Source: Rhodosorus marinus
Taxonomy: Eukaryota; Rhodophyta; Stylonematophyceae; Stylonematales; Stylonemataceae
Direction: 5' to 3'
Assembly (NCBI GenBank): GCA_029953675.1
Contig: JAMWBK010000003.1
Location: 1,798,001-1,862,000 of the forward strand
DNA length: 64,000 nucleotides
Under the pieces are notes generated by a model. The model saw only the letters and a program-made list of their open reading frames with translations, did not search any database and was not told where the DNA came from. Shown in pieces: positions 32,887 to 44,978 of the stretch (positions are counted from its first letter, which is position 1; the number at the start of each line of letters is the position of its first letter). The position numbers and the translations under genes are program-made.

Positions 32887-34239
32887 ATTGCTGGTAACTA
32901 ACCTGGTCTCTCTCCGGTTTCTCCTCTCAAACTCCTCACCAACCAAGCCCAAACACTCAGATCGCCCAAACGTCCTCTGCACTGAAAAAACTGCCAACTG
33001 CAAAAACACCCCAGTTTCATCAGTAGCCAACCTCGTCCAGTCCTTTCCTGTCGCCCTTGCCTCCCTTGATATCCTCCCTAGAGATTGCTGCCCGGCTCTG
33101 TCGATCGGAATATCCCTCCTGGCTAAACTAAAAACAGTCTAAAGCGTCACCCTCTCAAATCAATCTGCTTCAATATCATCTTCATAATATTTCCTCTATA
33201 CATACTTGTGCTTAGTATAGACTGATTTCGTATTTGACACTTAGATTTCCTTAAGACCTCCGAATCGGGCCCTCGAGCAGAGCTGAAACGACCCCAATCC
33301 GATCAGTATTGAAAAGACACCTCAAGTCACCAAAAAAAAAATCTCCTCTTTCCAAGTAATTTACGATAATCAACGCTCCCGACCATTACGTCCTCAAAAG
33401 TTTACATAAAATAAATATTTACCAGTTAATATTAAAGAACAAAAATCAATATACCCTAAAATATACATTAAAATAAGTTATATTGTGCTTAATTAATAGT
33501 ACAAATATAATATATCGCAGACTGATTAACTTCTTAACGTATTTTACTTTTAAAATTTCGACGTCACTGATCTGATTTCATATTTTAGAAGATTAATATG
33601 AAGTATCTGGATCGAAATTGATTGATCATATCGTTTTCCTTGACTAGCAGGGAAAAATTATATGAATTCCTATGATAATTTTGCAGGTTGAACAATTTTG
33701 GTGAAAACTGACCGTTCTGAGATTCGGAGTTCCGCTTCCTCTTTTTATTCCGAAGTTTATTCGTAGATTTCGCTTTTTTATTGTTTCTGACTTATGGTTG
33801 GAACTGTGAGTAAGAAAATACTAAATTTTGAAGGGGGGGTTACGGGTAAGTCATTCTGGATTTGTTTTGTTTGTTCTTAGTTTGTGCCATGTTTTTGCAT
33901 TTTGAGGTTTTTAAAGAGGGAGCGTGACGAGAGTGCAGTTTGATGCGGAAGATGTAGAAAACGTTGGAGGAGAGGGGGGGGGGGAGGTGAATTTTTTTCG
34001 GAGGTTATGGGTTTCAGTTTAAGCAGTTGTTGTTGTTGCTTGTTTAAGAGGTTTAGGGGGGCAAATATATAAAACCTTAGTAAAAATCTGGGCTAGTAAA
34101 AGGTTTTAGATGTGTGGGGACAGGACAATCTCGGAGCATCGCACGGGGAAATATATGTCAATTTGCTTTTTGTTGTCGTGTTGAAGAGGTGTCGGATATG
34201 GAGATACCAATTCTATATCCGCGCAGGGTTTGTCTGAAC
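32887..34239. other. Intergenic, AT-rich
   Basis: Bases 32890-33140 are C-rich (G-rich on the Mpv17 coding strand). Bases 33160-33780 are strongly AT-rich and gene-free. A G run lies at 33970-33986. No gene is visible. Confidence 0.5.
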
Positions 34240-34550
34240 AAGGATAGGATTGGCCACGAGAGAAACCGAAAATGTAGATTATTCTCTATTGTGAGCCCAC
34301 CATTATCATGAATTCGAACAGTGTTTGGGGGCTTGGTGGCTGCTGAAAGCCGCTTTCAACAAAGATGGTGGTCCATGGATTCGCTCTGCTGAACAAAAGG
34401 CCTAGCCTGTTTTGCCTAGCCAAGAATAGGATTTGCCACCACGAGAAAGGAAATGTAAAATTTTTCCCGACTTTGGGCCATTGTCAGCCATTGATCGAGG
34501 GTGTTTGGGTTGTGACTGAAAGGCGCTTCAAGAAAGATGGTCATTCTCTG
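34240..34550. repeat. Degenerate tandem duplication, period about 180 bases
   Basis: Blocks recur in order: AGGATAGGATTGGCCACGAG near 34240 and AGAATAGGATTTGCCAC near 34423, then GAAAATGTAGA against GAAATGTAAAA, GTGTTTGGGGGCTTGG against GTGTTTGGGTTGTG, GAAAGCCGCTTTCAACAAAG against GAAAGGCGCTTCAAGAAAG, and GATGGT. Copy two is shorter and diverged. The frame is not kept. Confidence 0.65.
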
Positions 34551-36137
34551 CTGAACACTGGAAACACCCGATGAAGGACACTAGATCTTAGTCGAGAGAT
34601 AGCTTGCACAAGAGCAGCCCATTTGCAGAGGGAGCGTTGTTGCTCTCTGGCTCGCATGGAGATCATTTCGCATTCCTGTGCTCAATGGCTGGCAGTTTTC
34701 ACGCACTTAGCGGAACATGCTCGCTGCATGCGTGGATGATACACTGGCATTTCAGACCAAGGTGGGAACGAGCACGGTCGGGAGAGTAGTGCGGGGCATG
34801 GATGCATGCCTACCGCCGATAATAATAGAATTTCGATGGGTCCCCTTGATTTCGGGGCATATTTCGGGGCATTATTGGTCTTACGAGCTCAACCCCCACC
34901 CTTATGCATCCGTTGTCGGCTCCCGCGGGGAGCCCCCACTTTGACGAGCCTGCCACCCCCTTGGTGAGGTTTGCGCGTCAAAGCAGGATATTGGGGCAGG
35001 TCCGGAAATCAGAATCTAGACGAGCCTGGTTGGAATCACCGAAACGGCTTGCTCCGGGGAGCAGTCGGATGATGCCCGGGTCCACCCTCGGCAGATCGAT
35101 CTTGCATACAATCAAGCCAGAGAGAGTATGTAACAACTCAGCTCCGCCATTGTAGCAGAATTGAGTTTCAAGCGAGTATGCAAAAACTATTTCATGCGTG
35201 AATGTTCTCCTAAGCACGAAGCCAGTGAATTTTTGGACGGCCAAATGGCGTTTCTATCGGTTGCGGCAGTCTTTTGATACGATCCATGTTGTACCCCTAT
35301 CACCCGATTTCACAATCCCGGTGGACTATGGGCGCGGCTCGGTTGGGAACTTGACAGTCTCCAGTGCCGATCACTTTGGCCGGGACTGGGGAGCCTGGGG
35401 CGGAATGCGGCATTAGTGAACTCTCAGCTCGCTTACGCTTTCAGGGTACTCTCGTTGTCTGGATGAACTTTAGGACCGTCGCTCGATTCTCGTTGTAATG
35501 CTTTCGAACACATTTTAAGGACTTCGTCCGAGCAGCTCGAAAGAGTTAGTAGAACGTTGCTGTGTTATTTTTGACCACCAGGACCACTTCCCCTGCTCTA
35601 CTTACAGCAGTTCTTTCCCAGGGGTGGACACGGATGCACGTTTACACTTGTACAGGATACAAAACATGGTTCTAAAGACGGATGTGTTCGCTCACAAGCA
35701 TAAGATGCTCCATGCTATGCACTTTCACGACTATACTCACTTCAGGCAGAGTCGGAAAACGATTTGGAATAGTCCACGCTGCAAACGTCCCGACCCAAAC
35801 TCTTCAAGGAAGTCATCGGGCCTTGCCTTCCTTTGACTTGGCTGCAATCAGGACATGCATGTACTTCTAAATGATTAAAGCTCTTCTGAACTTGGAGGTC
35901 TGATCTTCACAACCTACTACAGAGGGTGCTATAAAGCAACAAGAAATTCCTTCAAATCCGATCCCATATACCCCAATGGCAGCAATTGACCGGAACCAGG
36001 TGAGCAGGACGACGACAAGTCTATGGCTCGCTTCAAACCAGTCACTACCCGTTCTGAACGGCGATCGCTGCACCTAGTGCATTGAAAGGGGGCTCCTACA
36101 GTACGACTTGGATTACTGAGTTATGGTCTGATCTAGG
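34551..36137. other. Intergenic, probable decayed retroelement DNA
   Basis: At 34715-34762 the plus strand reads MLAACVDDTLAFQTK, similar to the active-site strand of copia reverse transcriptase (YVDD with Tyr replaced by Cys), but only about 15 residues match. ORFs at 34978-35244 (minus) and 35198-35416 (plus) are not recognised. No LTRs were found. Confidence 0.35.
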
Positions 36138-37009
36138 ATGAATCTCTTGTTAAGAGCGACGTATGCTAGAAGATGGCTGAGGTCGTCCGCGTCAGCGTAC
36201 GCGAAGGCTGCTGGAGCGCCGGCTGTGAATTCTTACCGAAGGAAGAGGCTGGAGTTGGATCAGCACAGAGAGAGGGATAGGGAACCGGAGCGGGAATTTC
36301 TTGACGATGGAAGAGAAGTCCTGTACGAAGGGCCTCTCATGGAGAAGATCAAGGGGGTCAAGGTTAGCGCTCAAGATAGAAGTCTTGGTGTTCAATTGTT
36401 TTGCCTAACTTGGTTGGTTTTCACGTTTTGAAAGACTATGTCGTTAGTATCCTGTGTTGCAACCAGTATGCTCGGTCCCTATATGATGCTGACTAGGGAC
36501 GAGCTCTCGAGGCAGAGTGATTTCCAGCAGATCACAGTCGGCTTTCTAGTCCTCGCCATTGGTGCTGGCACAACCGGTATGCTACGTCAAATAATCGGTT
36601 CAGAGCGTGGTCTCGCTGAATGGATCAATTCCAAACTATTTTAGCGTTCTTGAGCTGGGTATGCTCCCCTTACGTCTCGAGACTGAGCCTCTCAACGGAC
36701 AAGAAGGTTTTCATAGCGGAACAGACAGATGTTCTCCTGAGGCATAAGGTCACCGCCTTTCCTGTGGGTTCACAGACTCCCGTTGACATTCTGAGGTAGG
36801 GTGCACCATTTTCCTATTGCGGGCACTCAGGGGCATGCGTAGCTTCTAATGATTCTGACAAACTTTCTCAAATACGTTCGTGCTTACGCCGCAGACCAAT
36901 GGTTAACTTTGAGGCAGAGAAACGCCACTACTTTCTCGCTAAAGAAAACATGAAGCACAAACTGGTTAGAGAGCAGTTTCCTTGGATTGTGAAGGAGGAT
37001 GACGAATAA
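36138..37009 (+). CDS. TMEM70-like mitochondrial membrane protein
   Basis: Four exons join in frame: 36138-36362, 36435-36576, 36645-36795 and 36895-37009, giving 210 residues. The N-terminus (MNLLLRATYARRWLRSSASA) is a good mitochondrial presequence. VLYEGPLMEKIKGVK leads into two membrane helices (LSCVATSMLGPYMM-like, then FLVLAIGAGTTAFLSWV), followed by SPYVSRL and a matrix tail with FEAEKRHYFLA. This is the layout of the TMEM70/TMEM186/TMEM223 group; TMEM70 helps assemble the c-ring of ATP synthase and complex I. Exon 2 to 3 splicing (GTATGC to TTTTAG) was the only choice that kept the frame. The group member cannot be settled by eye. Confidence 0.78.
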
Positions 37010-37325
37010 TACTGGCCAAGGCAACTGAAACAGCAGTTCGACAGCCGAACAGGCATAGTGGATACCAACAAACAGAGAGGTCGTGATTAGTATGACTGCA
37101 AAGCTTTGAGGACATGCGGCATGGACAATAGCCCACTGCAATGTGCCTTCAATGCAGGCCTAACATTGTCAGTTCAACCGTTCATTTATACACAAATTTT
37201 AGCCCAGTCCCTGCTAAAAGACTTTGACGATACATAGAAATAGATAGGATAGACTGGCCCACTTTGGCCCACACCAAGAGGGAGTTCTGGTGAATAATGA
37301 AAGGGCGTGACCAAGCAGAGCGGTT
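37010..37325. other. 3'-3' spacer without visible genes
   Basis: Spacer between the TMEM70-like and bHLH stop codons. A minus ORF at 36884-37141 overlaps exon 4 and is a shadow. Confidence 0.45.
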
Positions 37326-38258
37326 TTAGGCGCACTCGTTGTGGCTTGTGACTTTGCAGGTATCCGCGTTGTTCATAGCGGGAACTTCGTCGTTGCTACC
37401 TCCGCCTATGAATTTCGCTCTCAAGGCAACCTCGAGCATAGGATCACTGGCTGTGGTTGAGCCGGCCATTCCATTCTGTGCGTTAACCTGCAGCACGAAA
37501 TATTGAGAAACCTCCTGTTAGAAAGGCAAACGGCGACCTGAGTAAGCTTGTTTCGGATTCTGTTAAGTGCGTACCTGTTGACGCAGCGTGTGCCACAGCC
37601 TCAAGTGGTCTGCCTTCAGCGTTTTTATCTCCTCTCTTGCCGCGTCCAATTCCGCTCGTAAATAGTTCTTATCCGTTCTCAACTCGACCTTTTCCTGCCT
37701 GAGCTCCTCCATCTCGGACTTGAGGTTTTGGTTCTGAAGGTTCAACTCCATGATCGACTTATTCAGTGTCTTAAGGCTGTCCAAGGCTTCGACCAAAATC
37801 CCCTCCTTATCTAGTCTGCCATTCGCGGACCTCGGGAGCATCAGGCACAGCTCACTGAACTTCAAATTTATGCACTCTCTCCTCCGCTTCTCGCGCTCCC
37901 TCTTTCTCTCTGGTATTGACATCAACTGAAACCCTTCATTTTCAGAACCTCCCGAGGAGAAAGTCGCCGGACGCTTGTCAGACGCCCAGTCCTCTGCTGC
38001 TCTTTTCCTTGTAGGTGTTGTCTTCCTCGACTCAGATTCCTCTTCACTATTAAGAACACGATTCATGCTCTTCATCCTCCCTTTCTCCAACGAGTCAACG
38101 GCCCTACCACTCCTCCTACCCCCGCCCTCTCCCACACCCTCCACAACCCCCTCCCCCCCAACACCGTCTCTGTTGCTTCTCCCAACCTCCTTAATGAACT
38201 GGTTCACCTCAGAAAACTCCATCCTGCACACTCCTTTATCCGCCTCCAAACCCTCCAT
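37326..38258 (-). CDS. bHLH-leucine zipper transcription factor, ILR3-like
   Basis: Two exons, 38258-37575 and 37487-37326, join in phase 0 for 281 residues. The ATG at 38258 is the first in the frame. An acidic and Ser-rich N-terminal half precedes the bHLH at about residues 117-166: ERKREREKRRRECINLKFSE (basic region and helix 1), the LPRSANGRLDKEGILVEAL loop and helix 2. A coiled coil follows directly (ELRQEKVELRTDKNYLRAEL), as in plant subgroup IVc factors such as ILR3, which control iron and metal responses. The basic region has Arg and Glu at the places used for E-box contact. Family assignment is firm; the iron link is by analogy only. Confidence 0.87.
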
Positions 38259-40089
38259 CCACCAAGACAAATCAATCCCTATAATTTTCTATTCATTTAC
38301 TTCCCTCTTATCCAACCACATAAAAAACCAAATTCTCAATCCCCGCTCAACATGACATCCCAGAACTACTCTAAACAAGAACTTACTAGAACCGTAAGAG
38401 TCCACCCCACCACCCAAACTTACAAACTCGCCCACCCGCCCGAAGCCCGTTTTTTGTCTTGCGGAACATGGACTTAATTAAACGACTGACCAAAACCCCA
38501 CTAATCTAACAGATAGACAGGCAGGCCAAGGAGTTCAAGAGTCCTCCCCTGCCGAAACTCAAGACGAGTGTTTGCTGAACTTGCATTCATCAGTGTGTTG
38601 TTGATACCATCTACTATTGAGAGCTCTAAATAAACGAAGACGCTTATGGACTCGCTTCACCGACAATGCCGTGTTCAGTAACCTTCTGTAGCTAAATGTC
38701 ATGAGACTATCCCGCATAACGACAAACTAAACTGGTGAAAGCCATTGGGTACTTAGCCTTACCTACCTCATCATCGTTTATTGGAACTATGGGGAGGGAG
38801 AAGGCAAGAAGACAAGAAGGCTAGCTTAAACACAGAGAAGGCGGCCACTTTTAAACTGTACGGCCGCGTCACAACGCCACAGCATAAAGCTTAACGTAGA
38901 GAGAAAACGCGGGGGATACAGACGATGTATCAGCGCGTTCGCGAAGACAGTCGCTAAGCCATGTCATGTCTCCTCTTCCTACCTCTCAATACTCTTGTAA
39001 CGAATGTCATCAGACAAACCTTAGCGGAAAGAAACACGAAAATCGCCTCCTTTTGTTTGAATGGAAATAGAAAACAATTCGTAAGAGCAAAGACCATCTT
39101 TCTCTCAAAACGAAGAGATTCCCAAACGATATTGCCATCTCCGTTTTTTTGGTTTTTGAGTAAAAACATGCAGGCCAAGAGGCTACCTCTTAATGTGGCG
39201 AATGATACTTTTGGATTTGTGCGGCCATTCCAACTGATCTCTGAAAACATTTACTTAAACAGAGAGGAGATTTTCCACCAATTGAAATTACTAAAAGAAT
39301 GTTGGTAGCGAATTGTTTCGCTTGACAGAAATTAAGAGGTTTAATTAGCTATTAGCTATATATGTGATCGAGTAAGAGACTTAATTGGATAATAGACTTG
39401 ACTAAAGGAATCCTTTCCCCGGGCGTGTGCGACGGAACGGCGTCTAGCTTTGAGCTCGAACAGGGAGAGTGAGAGCGGGCACAACTATATCATCACTTCA
39501 CCCTGGATCTTAAGGCGTTCATTGATGCTTAGGATGAGCTCCTCTAGGCATTCGCTCGACAAGTTCCTTGATCAACCAATTCGGTAAAGGGTTTTGCATT
39601 TGCGCCCTTGAACCACGGGCACGAGTGAGTGAGTTACTCTGGTCACCCATTTCACCCCATTGCTTTGCTGAGACAATGCCTGGAATTTCAATTGTTGTAG
39701 CAAGTACTTCAGGAGCACCCTCCAGCAAACCAAACATGTCATGCTTGACCAACTTCGCGCAAAGACGGGATTTCCCTGTTCAGTTAGACGACTACTCGTC
39801 GTTTTCCAAAGCTAGGCTGCTATTGAGTCCTATTGCTTTCTCCGGATACCTCAAGGGGCTGAACACCACTCACCAAGTCCTATTGTATTCATCGGTCTGC
39901 GGAAGATGTGCCCCGCACGGTGCACAGTGCAAAGTGAGCGACGAGCTCGAATTTCAGTAGCAGTGATCTTCGGTGGAAAAGGTTTATGTCTTGCTGCTGC
40001 TTGAAGGAGATTTTTGTCTGAGTTTCATGAGGTTGGAATGGTGGACTAGGCTCTATTGAGACTTGTCTACATAGTTCTGAATCGTCCCG
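38259..40089. other. Intergenic, no recognisable gene
   Basis: Bases 38280-38450 are C-rich, G-rich on the bHLH coding strand. Bases 38960-39400 are AT-rich. A minus ORF at 39519-39752 and a plus ORF at 39568-39960 lie opposite each other and match no family I know; the ELP1 promoter should lie here. Confidence 0.45.
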
Positions 40090-43000
40090 ATGAGGAATCT
40101 AAAGCTGCTTGGGGTTGACGTTGAAGAACACCGTCATTTGGACTCGAGCGAAATTGTCGAATGGTTTCACCATGTTGAAGAAGAAACCTGGATTTGTACG
40201 GTTTTGAGGAGCGGAGAGATTTGTGAGGAAGATGAGGCTGTCGGCTGGATTTCTGGAGGAGTAACGGCATCAAAGGTGAGCTATGATGGTGAGCTATTAG
40301 CGATATGCTCCGGGGATCAGAGCCTGGTGCTCATGCGAACGAGTTCATGGGACCTTGTTACGGAGGTGAACTTGGCGGCCAATGCACGGGGCTGTGCATG
40401 GAGAAGAGATGACGCGTTCTTGGCCGTGTTCCTCGAGAATGGCCACGTCTTCGTTTTCAATCCCGACGGCGTACAAGAAGCTGTGTCGGAGAAGGCCCTC
40501 ACTGAGGTTGTTGGGTGCTGCTCATTCAGCCGTCCTGGTGGACTCATCGCAGCTGGAATCCCGTCGTCAGGACAGGTCAGGTTTTACGAAAGAAACTGCC
40601 TGCGTCACCTCCGCTCCGACTTTCAATCGTCGGCAAAACAAATGTCAGATCTCTCGTTTAACGCAACTGGAAGCCTTCTCGCGCTTCTCGATGAGGAACC
40701 CAAGAGACTGCTGATATACTTCTTTAGCAATTACAGGTGGTACCTCAAACAGGATATTGGACTGCCCGACACTGTTCAATCCCTTATCTGGGATGCCGAG
40801 AACGCTCTGAAAATCCGTGCATACACGAACGTGGGAGAGTCCATATCGTTCGAGTTCTCCTGGTCAACAATCGTCTCTTCAGACGAGACCAACACAGCAG
40901 CGGTTGTTGATGGTCAATCTATCCTGCTGACGCACCTGCGGAACCAGATCATTCCACCACCAATGTGCTCCGAAGATATAGTGCTTGAAAGATCAATTTC
41001 TCAAGTCTTCTTTGCCCGAGGCGAGGGTGTGCTTTACGCTCTGCTGAGCGATGGTCAGCTTGTAGACGTGCAGTCCAAGGACCAAGTAGCCAGCCTTTCA
41101 CCGGGCGTGTTTCCCCGGATGCCATGCATATCAAGAGCTGCGAGCCGCCTCGTCATAGTGGCCGGAGGCAAGGGAGCGGATGAATCCCTTCAAGTGTATG
41201 AGACATCTCCGGGAGCTCCTGCAGAACTAATCGCTGAGCACCCAATGGATACGGGCGTTGCTGATGTTGTCAGCTCGACCAGCGCGAAAGGATTCTTTTT
41301 TGTGGCAACGAAGGGGAAAAGGTTGTTCAGGGTCAGTCCCTCGGGAGATATGGAAGCAGTACCTTCTTCAGAATCGGCCGACATCCTCTCCTTTGCTACT
41401 TGCGAGTTCCAGAGCTCGTTGTCCAGTAGCGAATACCTACTCCTCCTCTGTGGTGGAGGACTTCTGAAGGTGTTGGATTGGCAAACTGGAAGGGAAGGAA
41501 CGATCAGCGATGAATGCACTTCTTTTGACGCTACCAGTAAGTTCCTTGTATACAGTACGAGGTCTAATGTCATTCACACTGTCTACCTAGAGCACCAAGA
41601 ACATCCAAAGGTACGTTCCATCGTTCATTTTGGTGGAAAACCTTGACTGCTCTTTTCTGATAATAGAGCTTAATGTAACTCTGTCTCGGGAACAGTCGTT
41701 TCCGTCCCTCGAGGATATCCTGATGAGTCCGGGTCCGAAATCAGAGATCGTTCCTGGTCGACCAATTGATCGAGGATCGAAGATAGTTAAGGCCCTGAGT
41801 GATCAGATGCGGGTCGTTCTGCAAGCTCCCCGAGGAAACCTGGAGTGCTTTGTTCCCAGGCCTATGGCAGTGTCCCAGCTCCAGAATAAGATCCGTGATC
41901 GGGACTATAGAGGAGCTTTCAAGTGCGTCGATGTCCGGCGACCGTTTTGAAGGATACTGCACAAACGCTAGCATCTGACGCCTTCAATTTTTTCTTCTGG
42001 GCAGGTTGTGCAGAGAGCAGAGGCTCGACGGAGACCTCATCGTTGCGGAAGACTTTGACGCGAATAAATTTGTGGATGAAGTTGGGCACCCAACAAGGCT
42101 GAGCGTTTTTGTATCTCAGTTATCACTGGTGGCCTTGGAAAAAGTCGGCGACGCATTGCTCGCTGCAATGGGAAGGGATAATGTCAAATATGTTCACACG
42201 GTCGTAACGACACTAATGAGCTTTGAACCTCCAAGAGTCGGAGCGGCACTAAGAGCGATATCGCAGAACACCGAAGGGGAGAGCGAAGAGGCAATGATGG
42301 ACTACCTGCTGATCCTCTCCAAAAACCAGGAAGAGGTGTATGCGGCTGCCTTGGCTACGTACGACTTGAGGTAAGCCAGCCTCTTCGAATAGGCTATTAA
42401 CCCGCTCAATCGCGTCCTCATCGGAGGAGTGTGGCAACCACATCAACAGGTTGGCGAGTTTGGTCGTGGCTCACAGTCAATTGGACCCGAAAGCACATAG
42501 GGAGGAGCTGGAGTCCCTCCAGGCCCTTCCAGAGTTGAACCGAAAGTTTGAAATCGCCTCTCGCGTGGGTAAGCCACAACTTTCGAAACCCAACAAGAAA
42601 GGGCGGGTGACAAAATGTTTCCGCTGTGGTTTCATGACTGGATACATGCTTTCTTCACAGGTAAATTTGATGAGGCGCTCCAGTTTCTTCGGGTCTTCGA
42701 AACCTCCGATGTTGTCATCAAGTTCGCATGCGAACATGAGCTGTATGCGTCCGCGATACCTCTATTCGCTGGTGATAGCGACTCTGTCAAGGTTGTGAAG
42801 GAGGCATACGCTTTGTCTTGTATGAAGAAATGCTTGTACGCAGAAGCGGCAGGTCTGTATCAAAGCACAGGAGAGTTCATGAAAGCTGCTGAAGCGTATC
42901 TCGAATCTGGAGACTACCTAATGTCAATGTCAAGTGCTCGACTTGAACTTTCGTAAGGATCACTCGCCACGTCCTGAGTCGCGTAGCCTACAAAATCATC

Positions 43001-44063
43001 TGATGAGAAAGGGTTTTGTTCCCGTGTGCGTAGTGGTGAGCAATTGGATTCCTTTTTGAGGGAAGTTGCGACGAGAATGGAGTCGGAGAGCAAGCCCCGT
43101 GACGCAGCGTACGTGCTCTCAGAGTGCCTTGCGGAGCGAGAAGCCGCGGTTGACGTTCTGTGTTCAGCAGGAGAGTGGAGACATGCATTTGACATTTCTA
43201 CTCGGCACAAAGAGCTGGGCCTAATCGAGGGCTTGGTTGTACCGCAGATGGTCCTGAGTCATGAGTCGAGGATTACGGAGCTCTCCGAGTTGAATATTAA
43301 GTTGACTGAGCGATCGAGGCGACTGCAGGTGGTGAGAGATTTGAAATCACGGCGTCGAGAGAGAGAAGACGACGAAAGCTCAGATGTATTTCCAGAATCA
43401 GACGCGGGCAGCATGGTATCGGACTTCACCTTCGGTTCTCAGACCTCTCAGGCAACTGATCTAACCGGTCCAAGCCTTGCCATTGGCTCCACCTCCGCGA
43501 AACGGGAAAAGTATGCGGCGAGGAAGAGAGCCAAAGCGCAGAAGAAGCGCAAAAGAATCGTTCAGGTAGTGTGTCATGGGAGAAAGAACCACCTTTGAAA
43601 TTGAAGATCTAATCAGCATCTGTTTCCTACGCCCTTTTCGCTCCTGATGATTATGACGATAGGGACACCCCCAGGAAGAGGAGGTAAAACTGCGAAGTTC
43701 ATTGCGGTGCTTTGAAAGCTGGCCTACCAGCATAACGAAGTTAACCGGTGAAGTCCTTCTTTCGCTGTTTTAGTACCTTGTGGAGTATCTCCGTAACGCT
43801 ATTATTCTGGAGCAGTCGGTTGCTGACATTGTAGACCTTATCATGGCATTTGTGTTTGTCGGGAGGATGGATGAAGCCGGCAACCTTCAGCGGTACGAAT
43901 TGGGCTCGATGTCCGGGGCACGCGAACAAGGATCAACTGAAAAGCAAAGCCGTTCTACGCGTTAAATCCTAGGTCGCTGATTGAAGTGTTAAACACGTGC
44001 GGCAGCTTTCCGGAGGACGTATTGGAAGGTAGTCAAGAGAACCAGTTCATCCCCCTTACTTGA
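40090..44063 (+). CDS. ELP1: Elongator complex subunit ELP1 (IKAP)
   Basis: Nine exons join in frame: 40090-41610, 41696-41922, 42005-42370, 42450-42568, 42661-42952, 43034-43565, 43663-43683, 43774-43892 and 43973-44063, giving 1095 residues, shorter than the roughly 1330 of yeast and human. The first exon encodes the WD-repeat part (for example SYDGELLAICSGDQSLVLMR, GCAWRRDDAFLAVF). Later exons give the helical scaffold: GRPIDRGSKIV, AFKLCREQRLDGDLIV, SASSARLEL-type TPR helices, and SGEWRHAFDISTRHKELGLI. A basic block (AARKRAKAQKKRKRI) corresponds to the tRNA-binding lysine/arginine region, and HPQEEEYLVEYLRN with FIPLT ends the protein. ELP1 scaffolds Elongator, which modifies wobble uridines in tRNA. 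Exon 7 is a 21-base microexon. Confidence 0.93.
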
Positions 44064-44978
44064 CCCGATTATGGAGATGGTGAAGATTCTCGTTCTAACG
44101 CTTCTTCCCGTGCTATGTCCATTGAAGGGAAAGACCACGTACACCAGCGCTCCTGGGTTCTGCACATGCTTATAATCGAAGAGAATTCGCCGCAATGAGA
44201 TCTACAGAATGAACCTCTGGCGCTAGGTCTACTCTTGGGGACTTTCTGTCCTTGATTAACCATGTAACTGTTTACCCACAGAAATCAAAATCCTCATGCT
44301 CACCGAAGCTTTTGTCGACTCACAGGAGTGAAATGATCCTGTATCTAGCTCCGCGTGTTGACCTGACGCTTTGGCGTTCACGTTGAGCGCTGCAGGCACT
44401 CGACTGTTTTTCTTGGTCTCGGCGATTTCCTCAAAGATTCGTTTAGGACTAAATCAACTAACAACCGACCGGTACATGCGACATCAACCACAATCCGATA
44501 GGTGCTGTGTACATTCAAGCTTGCACATCGGTCCTTTTACATATTTTGAGACGTTAAGTCGACTCTTCAAGCTAGCAGTCCAGAGGTTGAATAGTTATTT
44601 AGTAGTTACATAAAAGAAAATATTGGTTGACAATGCTCTACGAGCAAGCCAGTAGACGACGAAAACAGAAAGAACTGCTGGACGCTTTCGCAAGTAACTC
44701 ATACAAACAGAGAGTAAAGATGTACAGCATTAGGTCTCCAACAAAATTGGCCTTATGGTTTGTAACCTGCTCGGAGTAGTACTCCAACAGTTCTTTCCTA
44801 CAAGCAACCGTGCAAACACTTGCTCAGGCCAGTTTGACTGCTCGCAGATCTTCAGCAGCGACATACAAGTGAAGTCGGCGGTGATAATATTGCGCGTCGA
44901 ATCCAGGACTACGAGCTGCGAGAGCGTGATCGCGGAAAACACAACAACAAACTAACCGTTGCGCAGCAAGTCCAATTC
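44064..44978. other. Long 3'-3' spacer without visible genes
   Basis: About 900 bases between ELP1 and the MYB gene. Several ORFs (44371-44613 plus, 44730-44942 minus) have no resemblance to families I know. Confidence 0.4.

Noticed and set aside
32606-33142. 178-codon plus-strand proline-rich ORF
   Set aside because: Antisense of the glycine-rich linker and leader of the Mpv17-like gene.
39519-39960. Opposed ORFs upstream of ELP1
   Set aside because: Neither resembles a known protein and they overlap on opposite strands; both left as intergenic.
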